Below, piece after piece: positions 7,810-17,106 of a DNA stretch of 63,159 bases. This DNA is from an uncultured Clostridia bacterium (lineage in GTDB: Bacteria > Bacillota > Clostridia > TANB77 > CAG-508), in NCBI GenBank assembly GCA_934122125.1, contig CAKOVW010000001.1, positions 1 through 63,159 of the forward strand. The letters are read 5' to 3'. Position 1 is the first letter of the stretch. Every line of letters starts with the position of its first letter. The position numbers were made by a program, and so were the translations under genes. Under the pieces are notes generated by a model that saw nothing but the letters and a program-made list of their open reading frames with translations, was not told the DNA's origin and ran no database searches.

Positions 7810-9777
7810 ATGAATTTAGTAGGTAAAGTAATAGGAAATAGATATGAAATACTTGAAAAAATTGGTGAAGGTGGTATGGCCACAGTATACAAAGCTAGAT
7901 GTAATATCTTAAAAAGATATGTAGCTGTAAAAGTTCTAAGAGAAGAATTTACAACAGATGAAGAATTTATTAGAAGATTTAACACAGAAGCACAAGCTGC
8001 AGCAAGCCTTACACATCCAAATATTGTATCAATATTTGATGTAGGACATGAAGATAACATTTATTATATTGTTATGGAACTTGTACAAGGAAAGACATTA
8101 AAAGAAATTATAAACGAAGATGGGGTATTACCTTGGAAGTGGTCTGTAAATATTGCAATTCAAGTAGCATCAGCATTAGAAACAGCACACAAAAATAATA
8201 TAGTACATAGAGATATTAAACCACACAATATAATAATAACAGAAGATGGAATTGCAAAAGTAACAGATTTTGGAATAGCAAAGGCTGTATCAAATTCAAC
8301 AATTACAGCATTTGGAACAACAATCGGTTCAGTTCATTATTTTTCACCTGAGCATGCTAGAGGTGGATACACAGATGCAAAATCAGATATTTATTCATTA
8401 GGCGTAGTAATGTACGAAATGCTAACTGGTAGGGTACCATTTGATGCAGATACACCAGTATCTATTGCATTAAAACATATGCAAGAAAAACCAGTAGAAC
8501 CAATGAAATTAAATCCATCTATTCCACTTGCAATAAACAAAATAATAATGAAAGCAATGGAAAAAGAGCCAAGCCTAAGATACCAAAATGCAACTGAAAT
8601 GTTAAAGGATTTAAGCATGGCACTAAAAGACCCAGAAGGTGGATTTGTAAAAAGTAACGCAGAAAAATTACAATATACACAAAGAGTTCCAGTTTTAGGA
8701 GAGGAGCCAAAAGAAGAAATGAAAAAAGAAGATGAAAAAGGAAAATTAGCAAAATATTTTGAAAAACATCCAACTGCTAAAAAAGTATGGATTACAATTA
8801 TAGTTATCTTATTAATGATTTTAATTCCGCTAGCAGGATTTTTCGGAATTCAAGCATTAATGAAAGCAGGACAAACAAAAGATATTAAAGTACCTAATCT
8901 TGTAGGCCAAACACTAGAAGAAGCAAAGGTAACATTAGGAAAAGGAAAATTAACATTAGAAACAGAAGAAGTATTTAATGATGATGTTGAAGCAGGAAAA
9001 ATTATTTCACAAGAACCATCATATGCAGAAGGAAAAACAGTAAAGGAAAATACAACTGTTAAAGTAAAAATAAGCAAAGGCTCAGAAATGGTAGAAATGG
9101 TTAAAGTAGTTGGAATGAAATATGAAGAAGCTGAGCAAAAATTAAAAGATGAAATGCACTTAAATGTAGAAAAGAAAGAAGAAACAAGCAAAACAGTAGA
9201 GAAAGATGTTGTTATAAAACAAGATATCGCAGAAGGAAAGCAAATTAAAGTTGGAGAAACTGTAACTCTAACTGTAAGTATAGGAACTGGTTTAAAAGAT
9301 GTTGCTATGCCATACATAATAGGGGATACAGAAGAAGAAGCTAAAAAGAAATTGTCTGATTTAATAGTAATAGTTGCATATGAAGAAGATATGACAAAAA
9401 CAAATGGAACTGTATTAAAACAAAGCATTGAAGCAGGTACAACTGTTGAAGAAAAGTCAAAAGTTACAATTACAGTAAACAAAATAGAAGAAATAAAAGT
9501 TGGAATAGTTAAACTAAATTTAAAATCTTTCCTAGGAGGAGATGCTGAAATAAAAAAAGACGAAGCCGGAAATGAAATAGAACCAACAGTAAATGTAAAA
9601 ATTACTGTAAATGATGAAACTGTATATAATGATTCAAATAGAAAAGATGAAACTAATATAGTATCAGAAATTTCTGGAAAAGGCACAGTAACAGTTAAGA
9701 TATGGATAAATGATATAAAGAAAACAACAAAACAATTTGACTTATCAGTTGACAGTCCAGTACTTACAATAGATTAA
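7810..9777 (+). CDS. prkC: PASTA-domain serine/threonine protein kinase
   Basis: Membrane kinase of the PrkC/Stk1 family, 655 residues. The N-terminal Hanks-type kinase domain has the Gly-rich loop GEGGMATVYKA (19-29), catalytic Lys41, HRDIKPHN (133-140) and DFG (153-155). A basic linker leads to one transmembrane helix at about 327-350, followed outside the cell by three PASTA repeats (about 358-425, 428-495, 496-560), which bind muropeptides/lipid II in homologues, and a C-terminal ~95-residue beta-rich domain. It is paired with the PP2C phosphatase upstream. The number of PASTA repeats and the extra C-terminal domain are common in clostridial versions. Confidence 0.96.
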   Translation: MNLVGKVIGNRYEILEKIGEGGMATVYKARCNILKRYVAVKVLREEFTTDEEFIRRFNTEAQAAASLTHPNIVSIFDVGHEDNIYYIVMELVQGKTLKEIINEDGVLPWKWSVNIAIQVASALETAHKNNIVHRDIKPHNIIITEDGIAKVTDFGIAKAVSNSTITAFGTTIGSVHYFSPEHARGGYTDAKSDIYSLGVVMYEMLTGRVPFDADTPVSIALKHMQEKPVEPMKLNPSIPLAINKIIMKAMEKEPSLRYQNATEMLKDLSMALKDPEGGFVKSNAEKLQYTQRVPVLGEEPKEEMKKEDEKGKLAKYFEKHPTAKKVWITIIVILLMILIPLAGFFGIQALMKAGQTKDIKVPNLVGQTLEEAKVTLGKGKLTLETEEVFNDDVEAGKIISQEPSYAEGKTVKENTTVKVKISKGSEMVEMVKVVGMKYEEAEQKLKDEMHLNVEKKEETSKTVEKDVVIKQDIAEGKQIKVGETVTLTVSIGTGLKDVAMPYIIGDTEEEAKKKLSDLIVIVAYEEDMTKTNGTVLKQSIEAGTTVEEKSKVTITVNKIEEIKVGIVKLNLKSFLGGDAEIKKDEAGNEIEPTVNVKITVNDETVYNDSNRKDETNIVSEISGKGTVTVKIWINDIKKTTKQFDLSVDSPVLTID

Positions 9778-9786
9778 GGAGAATAA

Positions 9787-10647
9787 ATGCAAAAAGGAAT
9801 AATTATTTGTACTAGTTCAAATGTATATCAAGTAGTAGAAAATGGAAAAGTATATAAATGCTTAGCAAGAGGAAAATTTAAAAAAGAAAAAATTAGTCCT
9901 TTAGTTGGAGATGAGGTAGAATTTACTATTACTAACCTAGAAAAACAAGAGGGTGTAGTAGAGCAAATTCTTCCTCGCAAAAACGAGTTGAAAAGACCTA
10001 AAATGTCCAATTTAACTCAGCTTATTTTAGTAGTGTCTATGAAAATGCCAAGCCCAGATTTGTTACTGTTAGACAAGCAGTTGGTATTTGCAGAATTTAT
10101 GGGTCTAAAAGCAACTATTGTTTTGAATAAAGTGGATTTGGAAGATAAAGAATTAGTAGATAAAATTGCTAGGTTGTATGAAAATATAGGATATAAAGTA
10201 ATTAAAACAAATGCAAAAAAGAAAACAGGAATAAATGAAATAAAATCTTTGCTTGAAAATGAAACTACAGCATTTGCAGGAAATTCTGGAGTAGGAAAAT
10301 CTACGCTGATAAATTCTATATTTGAACAAGTATTAACACAAGAAGGAGATATTAGCGATAAAAATCAAAGAGGTAAAAATACTACTACAAGTACTACCTT
10401 GTACAAATATAAGGAAAATTCATATATAGCAGATACACCAGGATTTTCAACGTTTGAAATAAATGAAATTCCTAAAGAAGATCTAAGTCATTATTTTGTA
10501 GAATTTGTTCCTTATTTAGATAAATGTGAATTCCAAGGTTGTAGTCATATAAAAGAAGAAAATTGTGGAGTAAAAGAGGCTTTGAACTCTGGCAAAATTT
10601 CTTTACAAAGATATGAGAACTATGTAAAGATTTATAAAAGAGTTTAA
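9787..10647 (+). CDS. rsgA: ribosome small-subunit-dependent GTPase A
   Basis: Circularly permuted GTPase of 286 residues that checks late 30S maturation. An OB-fold comes first (about 1-65), then the G4 motif NKVD (114-117) before G1 GNSGVGKST (165-173) and G3 DTPG (216-219), the order diagnostic of RsgA. A C-terminal zinc site is formed by C247, C252, H254 and C260. It starts 9 bases after prkC with an AAGGAG RBS. The placement prkC-rsgA-rpe matches the classic Bacillus order prpC-prkC-rsgA-rpe. Confidence 0.97.
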   Translation: MQKGIIICTSSNVYQVVENGKVYKCLARGKFKKEKISPLVGDEVEFTITNLEKQEGVVEQILPRKNELKRPKMSNLTQLILVVSMKMPSPDLLLLDKQLVFAEFMGLKATIVLNKVDLEDKELVDKIARLYENIGYKVIKTNAKKKTGINEIKSLLENETTAFAGNSGVGKSTLINSIFEQVLTQEGDISDKNQRGKNTTTSTTLYKYKENSYIADTPGFSTFEINEIPKEDLSHYFVEFVPYLDKCEFQGCSHIKEENCGVKEALNSGKISLQRYENYVKIYKRV

Positions 10648-10709
10648 CTAAAAATATTATATTAATACCCTAAATAATTTAAAATAAATTGATGGAAAGG
10701 GAAAGAAAA

Positions 10710-11369
10710 ATGGTAGAAGTATCAGTTTCAATATTAAATGTAAAAAATGATGATGCAATTCAAACATTATACAATTTAGAAACTTCAGGAATAAACTACT
10801 TTCATATAGATGTAATGGATGGAAAATTTGTAAAAAACGATACAACAAATAAAATGCTTGAATTTAGTGAATACCTAAATCAAATTTCAAACTTACCATT
10901 AGATGTTCATTTGATGGTAGAAGACGTAGAAAGTTATATAAAGAGCTTTGCGATATTTGAACCTAATATTATAACTTTTCACTTGGAAGCTGCAAAGAGT
11001 AAAGAAGAGGTAATTAGGTGGATTAAACTATTAAATGAGAATAATATAAGAGTTGGAATTTCAATAAAACCAAATACAAAAATAGAGGAAATCTATGAAT
11101 ATTTACCATTTGTACATCTAGTATTAGTAATGACAGTAGAACCAGGAGAGGGTGGACAAAAGTTATTACCAGAAACAATAGAAAAAATAAAAGAATTAAA
11201 AAAATATATTGATGAAAACAGTTTGGAAGTAGACATTGAAGCTGATGGCGGAATAAATCCTCAAAATGCTAAAAATGTAAGAGAAGCAGGAGCAAATATA
11301 TTAGTTGCAGGTAGTGCAATTATTAATGCTGAAAATTATAAGGAAGTTGTAAATAAGCTAAAACAATAA
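10710..11369 (+). CDS. rpe: ribulose-phosphate 3-epimerase
   Basis: A 219-residue TIM-barrel epimerase that interconverts ribulose-5-phosphate and xylulose-5-phosphate in the pentose phosphate pathway. Metal and catalytic residues are in FHIDVMDGKFV, DVHLMV, and VDIEADGGI, where the second catalytic Asp sits; VAGSAI near the C-terminus is the phosphate-binding loop. I chose ATG 10710 because GGAAAGGG lies 8 bases upstream; in-frame ATG 10692 lacks an RBS. VLVMTVEPGEGGQ keeps the usual MxVEPGFGGQ pattern with Glu for Phe. Last gene of the operon. Confidence 0.94.
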   Translation: MVEVSVSILNVKNDDAIQTLYNLETSGINYFHIDVMDGKFVKNDTTNKMLEFSEYLNQISNLPLDVHLMVEDVESYIKSFAIFEPNIITFHLEAAKSKEEVIRWIKLLNENNIRVGISIKPNTKIEEIYEYLPFVHLVLVMTVEPGEGGQKLLPETIEKIKELKKYIDENSLEVDIEADGGINPQNAKNVREAGANILVAGSAIINAENYKEVVNKLKQ

Positions 11370-11390
11370 AAGGCAGTAATGCCTTTTTTC
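11368..11390 (+). terminator. intrinsic terminator after rpe
   Basis: AAAAGGCA-GTAA-TGCCTTTT with a continuing T run. Confidence 0.85.
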
Positions 11391-11411
11391 TCTGTTTTAA
11401 GTAATGAAATG

Positions 11412-11440
11412 TTGAAAAATAGGCAATAATATGTTATTAT
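11412..11440 (+). promoter_or_regulatory. promoter of the metal ABC transporter operon, with AT-rich dyads
   Basis: TTGAAA, 17-base spacer, TATTAT. Two small dyads overlap it: AATAA-TATG-TTATT (11425-11438) across the spacer and -10, and TATTAT-AATACC-ATAATA (11435-11452). Such a position would suit a metal-responsive repressor, but neither dyad is a clear Zur, MntR or AdcR box. Confidence 0.4.
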
Positions 11441-11476
11441 AATACCATAATATCAATAGGTTGAGAGGTAAATAAC

Positions 11477-12367
11477 TTGAATAAAAAAATTTCTATAATA
11501 ATTTTAATAATAGTGGTTGCATTAGCATTAGCTATTTGGGCAACATATAGTAAGCCTGAAAAGGTAGAGGATAGCAAATTAAAAATAGTAACATCATTTT
11601 ATCCTATTTATATCATGACATCAAATTTAACAAAAAATGTACCAGATATAGAACTGGTAAACATGACAGAAGCAAATGTTGGTTGCTTACATGATTACAC
11701 AATTTCTACAACTGACATGAAAAAGATAGAAAAGGCTGATATATATATTCAAAATGGGTTAGGATTAGAGAGCTTTATAGATAAAATTATTTTAGCATAT
11801 CCAGAATTAAAAATAATAGACAGTAGTGTTGATATATCAAATAAAATACAAGATGAAAATGAAATAAACCCACATATTTGGACAAGCATGGAAAACTATA
11901 TAAAGCAAGTACAGACAATATGCCAAAAACTATGTGAATATGATGGTAAGAATGCTGAAGCATACAAAGCAAATTGCGAAAGCTATGTACAAAAAATAGA
12001 TGTAGAAGAGCAAAAATATAAAGAAAAACTTCAAAAACTAAATGGAGAAAAGGCTATTTGCTTAAATGAAGGGCTAGAATATTTATTAAAAGAATTAGGA
12101 ATGCAAGTAACACAAGTGGAAACTAACCATGAAGAAAGTACAATGTCAGCAGATACGTTAAAAAACTTGATTACAAAAATGAAAAATGAAAACATACAAA
12201 TAATTGTAGTTGATAAAGACGACAATACAAAAAATGCTGAAACATTAGCAAATGAAACAGGAGCAAAAATATATAAATTAGATTCAGGACTAACAGGAGA
12301 AATAACTAGCAGTGCATATATAGACAAGTTAGAGGCAAATTTTTTAGTTTTAGAATCTATGGTATAG
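11477..12367 (+). CDS. metal-ion ABC transporter substrate-binding protein (ZnuA/TroA family)
   Basis: Cluster A-I solute-binding protein, 296 residues, reading from a TTG start supported by GAGAGG 8 bases upstream. Residues 5-23 form a signal/anchor segment without a lipobox cysteine. Candidate metal ligands are H72 (in LHDY), H133 (NPHIW), E199 (LNEGLEYLL) and D269 (KLDSG). This H-H-E-D set resembles the Mn-binding PsaA/TroA type more than the H-H-H zinc type, although H218 lies in a loop that could add a ligand. The short linker has no His-rich loop. First gene of a binding protein-ATPase-permease operon. Metal specificity (Mn versus Zn) is inferred only. Confidence 0.88.
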   Translation: MNKKISIIILIIVVALALAIWATYSKPEKVEDSKLKIVTSFYPIYIMTSNLTKNVPDIELVNMTEANVGCLHDYTISTTDMKKIEKADIYIQNGLGLESFIDKIILAYPELKIIDSSVDISNKIQDENEINPHIWTSMENYIKQVQTICQKLCEYDGKNAEAYKANCESYVQKIDVEEQKYKEKLQKLNGEKAICLNEGLEYLLKELGMQVTQVETNHEESTMSADTLKNLITKMKNENIQIIVVDKDDNTKNAETLANETGAKIYKLDSGLTGEITSSAYIDKLEANFLVLESMV

Positions 12368-12382
12368 AATAGGGGTAAAAAA

Positions 12383-13114
12383 ATGAACGGAAAAGGAGCA
12401 TGTGGTTTACACTGCACAAAAATAAACAATATAAGTGTAAAATTTGGAAAAGAGCAAGTATTAAAAAATGTAAATATTCATGTGCATTGTGGAGAATTAA
12501 CTGTAATAATAGGCAGAAATGGTGCTGGAAAATCTACACTATTAAAAGCTATATTAGGTGAAATTGAACATAATGGAACTATAAGTTTTGTAGACATGAA
12601 AGATAATATTGCAAAAAGAATAAAAATAGGTTATGTACCACAAAACATAAATATAGAAAAACACATGCCAACAACAGTATATGACTTATTTGCATCATGT
12701 ATTTGCCATATACCAGTCTTTTTGAAAAAGGACAAGAAAATATACAATGAAATAAAAGAACAGCTAAAAATATTTGGCGCAGAAAAATTAATAGATAAAA
12801 GTATAGGAGATTTATCAGGAGGAGAACTACAAAGAGTATTACTAGCAATAGCAACAAAACCAACACCAAATCTATTAATACTAGATGAGCCAGTATCAGG
12901 AATTGATAAGAATGGAACAGAGGATTTTTATGAATTAGTAAATGAACTAAAAACAAAATATGATATGTCAATTTTGCTAGTATCACACGATTTAGACTTG
13001 GTGAAAAAATATGCAGATAGAGTAATTTTACTTGATAAGCAAGTGGTAAAAGAAGGTTCACCAGAGGAGGTATTTGCAAGTTTGGAATTCAAGAGTTATT
13101 TTGGAGAAATATAA
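12383..13114 (+). CDS. metal-ion ABC transporter ATP-binding protein
   Basis: ABC ATPase (243 residues) of the ZnuC/MntB group. Walker A GRNGAGKST (about 44-52), signature LSGGELQRV (about 144), Walker B LLILDEPVSGID and the switch His in LLVSHDLDLV are all present. The first 11 residues carry a CGLHC motif (C7, H10, C11) before the usual start of the domain; such a Cys/His cluster could bind a metal. The RBS is AGGGG, 8 bases before the ATG. It powers the permease encoded 15 bases downstream. Confidence 0.93.
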   Translation: MNGKGACGLHCTKINNISVKFGKEQVLKNVNIHVHCGELTVIIGRNGAGKSTLLKAILGEIEHNGTISFVDMKDNIAKRIKIGYVPQNINIEKHMPTTVYDLFASCICHIPVFLKKDKKIYNEIKEQLKIFGAEKLIDKSIGDLSGGELQRVLLAIATKPTPNLLILDEPVSGIDKNGTEDFYELVNELKTKYDMSILLVSHDLDLVKKYADRVILLDKQVVKEGSPEEVFASLEFKSYFGEI

Positions 13115-13129
13115 GGAGATGAAAATATA

Positions 13130-13972
13130 ATGGAGGCAATATATAGTATATTAGAAGCACTAATACCATTTGAATTTATTGATTATGCATTTATGAAAAA
13201 TGCACTAATAGCAATTATTTTAGTAACGCCAATATTCGCAATTTTAGGAACTATGATAGTAAATAACAAGATGGCATTTTTCTCAGATGCACTAGGACAT
13301 TCGGCATTAACAGGAATTGCACTAGGAATGGTTTTAGGAATATCAAATATGAATATTTCAATGATATTATTTGCTGTAATATTTGCATTGCTGCTAAACT
13401 ATGTAAAAAATAAAACAAACTATGGAGCTGATACAATAATAAGTGTATTTTCATCAATAGCAATAGCACTAGGACTTGCAATGTTAGCACAAAGTGGCAA
13501 CTTTAATAAGTATTCAAGCTATTTAGTCGGAGATATATTAAGTATTAGTAACACAGAAATATTATATTTGTTTTTAGCATTTATTGCTGTAATTGCATTT
13601 TGGTACTTAATGTTTAATAAATTAAATGTAACGAGTATAAACACAACATTGGCAAGAAGTAGGGGAGTAAATACAAAAACAATTGATAATATATTTGCAG
13701 TGTTAATTGCTATAATTGTAATGATTTCAATTAGATTTATAGGTATTTTATTAATAAACTCATTACTTATATTACCAGCGGCATCTAGTAGAAATGTAGC
13801 CAAAAATATGAGAACATATCATTTGTTTGCTGTAATATTTTCATTGTTTTCAGGAATTACAGGCTTAATTATTTCATATTATTGGAACATACCAACAGGT
13901 CCGATGATTGTACTAATATCAGGTTTGATATATTTCATAACATTTGGATTAAAAAAGAGGATAAAAGAATAA
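13130..13972 (+). CDS. metal-ion ABC transporter permease
   Basis: A 280-residue integral membrane protein of the ABC-3 (ZnuB/MntC) permease family with about eight hydrophobic helices. The family-typical SDALGHSALTGIALG segment (about 45-60) and the SIRFIGILLINSLLILPAASSRNVA region (about 200-225) are clear. RBS AAGGAG. Last gene of the operon; the following hairpin ends it. Confidence 0.93.
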   Translation: MEAIYSILEALIPFEFIDYAFMKNALIAIILVTPIFAILGTMIVNNKMAFFSDALGHSALTGIALGMVLGISNMNISMILFAVIFALLLNYVKNKTNYGADTIISVFSSIAIALGLAMLAQSGNFNKYSSYLVGDILSISNTEILYLFLAFIAVIAFWYLMFNKLNVTSINTTLARSRGVNTKTIDNIFAVLIAIIVMISIRFIGILLINSLLILPAASSRNVAKNMRTYHLFAVIFSLFSGITGLIISYYWNIPTGPMIVLISGLIYFITFGLKKRIKE

Positions 13973-13975
13973 AAG

Positions 13976-14002
13976 AAAAACTGAAGTTGCACTTCAGTTT
14001 TT
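13976..14002. terminator. bidirectional terminator between permease and pflA
   Basis: AAAAACTGAAGT-TGC-ACTTCAGTTTTT; A-rich on the left and T-rich on the right, so it can end both convergent transcripts. Confidence 0.85.
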
Positions 14003-14005
14003 TCT

Positions 14006-14716
14006 TTACAAACCTAATATTTTCTTGGCTCTTGATACGTCTTCAGGAGTAGCAGGAGGAACACCGTCAAGTTCATATTTTAATCCTAATTCTTCCCATT
14101 TAAAACGTCCTAAGTCATGATAAGGAAGAATTTCAACCTTTTGAACAGAACTTAAACTATGTATAAAATCCTTTAATTTAAGCAAATCTTCTTCTTTATC
14201 TGTAATTCCAGGAACTAATACTTGTCTAATCCACATTGGCTTATTCATACTACTTAAATATTCTGCAAAAGCCAATTCTTTTTTATTAGAAACGCTAGTT
14301 AAATACTTGCAAACATCATCATTTATACATTTTATATCCAATAAGAATAAATCTGCTAAATCAATTATTTGCTTCATTTTATCTGTTATATCAAAATTTC
14401 CAGCAGTGTCAATAGCAGTATGAATTCCATTAGCCTTTAAAGCAGTTAACAATTCTATTAAAAAATCTTGTTGAACTAATGGCTCACCACCACTAATTGT
14501 AACGCCTCCACCAGAAGGTACAAAATAGCTTTTGTACCTTTCGATTTTGGCTAATAATTCTGGAACAGTATATTCCATACCGCCACATACATCCCAAGTA
14601 TCTCTGTTTTGGCAGAATTTACACTGTAAATTGCATCCTTGCATGAAAATTACGAACCTTATACCAGGTCCATCAACTGTTCCAAAAGATTCAAATGAGT
14701 GTATTCTACCTTTCAT
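14006..14716 (-). CDS. pflA: pyruvate formate-lyase activating enzyme
   Basis: Radical-SAM glycyl-radical activase, 236 residues, the short PflA type without ferredoxin insert. CxxxCxxC is at C28, C32 and C35 (GCNLQCKFCQN), and GPGIR and GGEPL motifs follow. It abstracts hydrogen from the active glycine of PflB using SAM and a 4Fe-4S cluster, so it works only without oxygen. It is encoded 9 bases after pflB on the same strand with an AGGAGG RBS, and must be co-transcribed. Confidence 0.97.
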   Translation of the reverse strand: MKGRIHSFESFGTVDGPGIRFVIFMQGCNLQCKFCQNRDTWDVCGGMEYTVPELLAKIERYKSYFVPSGGGVTISGGEPLVQQDFLIELLTALKANGIHTAIDTAGNFDITDKMKQIIDLADLFLLDIKCINDDVCKYLTSVSNKKELAFAEYLSSMNKPMWIRQVLVPGITDKEEDLLKLKDFIHSLSSVQKVEILPYHDLGRFKWEELGLKYELDGVPPATPEDVSRAKKILGL

Positions 14717-14725
14717 TATTTCCTC

Positions 14726-16969
14726 CTAAATTTTCTTGTGTATTGTTCTATGAATTACTTCTAATTGTTGTTCTTTAGTTAATTTTATAAAGTTAACAGC
14801 ATATCCAGAAACACGAATTGTTAATTGTGGATATTTCTCAGGGTGATCCATTGCATCAAGCAATAAATCTCTATCAAATACGTTAACATTTATATGATGT
14901 CCTGTTTGAATAAAGAAACCATCTAACATACTTACTAAATTATTTACCTTTGTATCTTCATCTTTTCCAAGAGTAGCAGGAGAGATAGAAAATGTATAGG
15001 AAATACCATCTTCAGAATATTCATAAGGAAGTTTAGCAATTGTATTCATAACAGCTAAAGCTCCATTTACATCTCTTCCATGTAGTGGGTTAGCACCAGG
15101 TCCAAATGGTTCACCATCTCTTCTTCCATCAGGAGTATTACCAGTATTTTTACCATATACTACATTTGATGTAATAGTTAAAACTGATAATGTAGCTCTT
15201 GAATTCTTGTAAGTATGATGTTTTTCTAACTTTTTCATAAATGATTTTACTATATTAACTGCAATCTCATCGACTCTATCGTCGTCATTTCCGTATTTAG
15301 GAAAATCACCTTCAACTTGATAATCAACAGCTAATCCAGTTTCATCTCTAATTACCTTAACTTTTGCATATTTTATTGCAGATAAAGAATCAGCAACAAC
15401 TGATAAACCAGCTATACCACAAGCCATTGTTCTTAAAATGTCTCTTTCTTTATCATGTAAAGCCATTTCTAATGCTTCATAAGAATATTTATCATGCATA
15501 TAATGAATCATATTTAAAGCTTTAATATATGTTTTAGCTAAATATTCCATCATATTATCAAATTTTCTCATAACTTCATCATAATCTAAATATTCTGAAG
15601 TAATAGGTGCAAATTCTGGAGTAACTTGTTTTCCAGATTTCTCATCTCTACCACCATTTATAGCATATAGAAGTGCTTTAGCTAAGTTTGCTCTTGCACC
15701 AAAGAATAGCATTTGTTTACCAATTTTCATAGCAGATACACAGCATGCAATACCATAATCATCACCTAAAGTAACTCTCATTAAATCATCATTTTCATAT
15801 TGAATAGATGATGTTTTAATAGAAATATCAGCACAGAACTTTTTAAATCCTTCTGGTAAATTTTTAGACCACAATACAGTTAAGTTTGGTTCTGGAGCAG
15901 GTCCTAAGTTTACTAATGTGTGTAGTATTCTAAAAGAGTTTTTGGTTACTAATGTTCTTCCATCAATACCCATACCACCAATACTCTCGGTTACCCAAAC
16001 AGGGTCACCTGTAAATAAAGAGTTGTATTCAGGAGTTCTTAAGAAACGAACTAATCTTAATTTAATAACAAATTGGTCAATTAATTCTTGAGCTTGTTCT
16101 TCTGTTAAAGTACCATTTTTTATATCTCTTTCAATATATATATCCAAGAATGTAGATGTTCTACCTAAACTCATAGCAGCACCATTTTGATCTTTAACAG
16201 CAGCTAAATATCCAAAGTATAACCATTGGATTGCTTCCTTTGCAGTTGTTGCAGGTTCTGATATGTCAAAACCATAGCCTAAAGCCATTGCTTTTAATTC
16301 GTTTAATGCAGCAATTTGATCATGCATTTCTTCTCTTTGACGAATTAATTCATCAGTCATTTCATCAGAATCTAATAAAGCAAATTCTTCTTGTTTTTCT
16401 TTAATTAAAACATCAACACCATATAAAGCAACTCTTCTGTAATCACCAATAATTCTTCCACGACCATATCCATCAGGAAGTCCTGTAATTAAGTGAGAAC
16501 TTCTAGCAGCTCTAATTTCTGGTGTATATACAGCAAAAACACCGTCATTATGTGTTCTTCTTAAGTTGTGATAAATATATTCAATATTTTCATCAACTTT
16601 ATAGCCATAACTTTCGCAAGATTTTTCTACTATTCTAATACCACCATTTGGCATAATTGCTCTTTTTAGTGGTGCATCAGTTTGAAGCCCAACTATTTCT
16701 TCTAGCTCTTTATTTATATAGCCAGGAGCATAGGCATTTATTCCAGATGGAGTTTTAACGTCAACATCTAAAACATCTCCATTTTCTCTTTCTTGTTTGT
16801 ATAAGTCTGTAACATTATTCCATAGCTTTTTAGTTTTTTCTGTTGCACCTGATAAAAAGCTATCATCACCCTCATAAGGTGTATAATTTGCTTGAATAAA
16901 ACCTCTAACGTCTATCTCTTTAGTCCATTCACCTTGTTTATTAAATCCTTCCCATTGTTTAAATTCCAT
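14726..16969 (-). CDS. pflB: formate C-acetyltransferase (pyruvate formate-lyase)
   Basis: Glycyl-radical enzyme of 747 residues that cleaves pyruvate with CoA to acetyl-CoA plus formate during fermentation. The catalytic adjacent cysteines are in GIACCVSAMK, and the radical glycine is G722 in RVSGYAVNF near the C-terminus, as in Escherichia coli PflB. The start ATG at 16969 follows AAGGAGG; an upstream in-frame start near 17047 would include the promoter. The gene marks an anaerobic lifestyle. It has its own promoter just upstream and is separated from the XRE gene by a terminator. Confidence 0.97.
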   Translation of the reverse strand: MEFKQWEGFNKQGEWTKEIDVRGFIQANYTPYEGDDSFLSGATEKTKKLWNNVTDLYKQERENGDVLDVDVKTPSGINAYAPGYINKELEEIVGLQTDAPLKRAIMPNGGIRIVEKSCESYGYKVDENIEYIYHNLRRTHNDGVFAVYTPEIRAARSSHLITGLPDGYGRGRIIGDYRRVALYGVDVLIKEKQEEFALLDSDEMTDELIRQREEMHDQIAALNELKAMALGYGFDISEPATTAKEAIQWLYFGYLAAVKDQNGAAMSLGRTSTFLDIYIERDIKNGTLTEEQAQELIDQFVIKLRLVRFLRTPEYNSLFTGDPVWVTESIGGMGIDGRTLVTKNSFRILHTLVNLGPAPEPNLTVLWSKNLPEGFKKFCADISIKTSSIQYENDDLMRVTLGDDYGIACCVSAMKIGKQMLFFGARANLAKALLYAINGGRDEKSGKQVTPEFAPITSEYLDYDEVMRKFDNMMEYLAKTYIKALNMIHYMHDKYSYEALEMALHDKERDILRTMACGIAGLSVVADSLSAIKYAKVKVIRDETGLAVDYQVEGDFPKYGNDDDRVDEIAVNIVKSFMKKLEKHHTYKNSRATLSVLTITSNVVYGKNTGNTPDGRRDGEPFGPGANPLHGRDVNGALAVMNTIAKLPYEYSEDGISYTFSISPATLGKDEDTKVNNLVSMLDGFFIQTGHHINVNVFDRDLLLDAMDHPEKYPQLTIRVSGYAVNFIKLTKEQQLEVIHRTIHKKI

Positions 16970-17005
16970 AAAAATACCTCCTTGTAAAATAATTTTGCAC
17001 ATATT

Positions 17006-17034
17006 ATTATAATATAATAGAATATCTTTATCAA
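17006..17034 (-). promoter_or_regulatory. SigA-type promoter of pflB-pflA
   Basis: On the minus strand TTGATA, 17-base spacer, TATAAT, about 37 bases before the pflB start codon. Confidence 0.65.
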
Positions 17035-17053
17035 CATTTTTTGACAAAAAAAT

Positions 17054-17083
17054 AAAAGCAAGATAAAAAAATCTCTTGCTTTT
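17054..17083 (-). terminator. terminator after the XRE regulator gene
   Basis: 10-base-pair stem AAAAGCAAGA/TCTTGCTTTT with a 10-base loop; on the minus strand it is followed by a T-rich run. Confidence 0.75.
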
Positions 17084-17106
17084 AGTATGGTTTAAAACCT
17101 TAAAAA

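Noticed and set aside
8850..9686. A long open frame (about 278 codons) on the minus strand inside the PASTA kinase gene
   Set aside because: No RBS, Ser/Phe-rich low-complexity translation typical of the antisense of Lys/Glu-rich coding DNA, and the plus strand is an unmistakable kinase.
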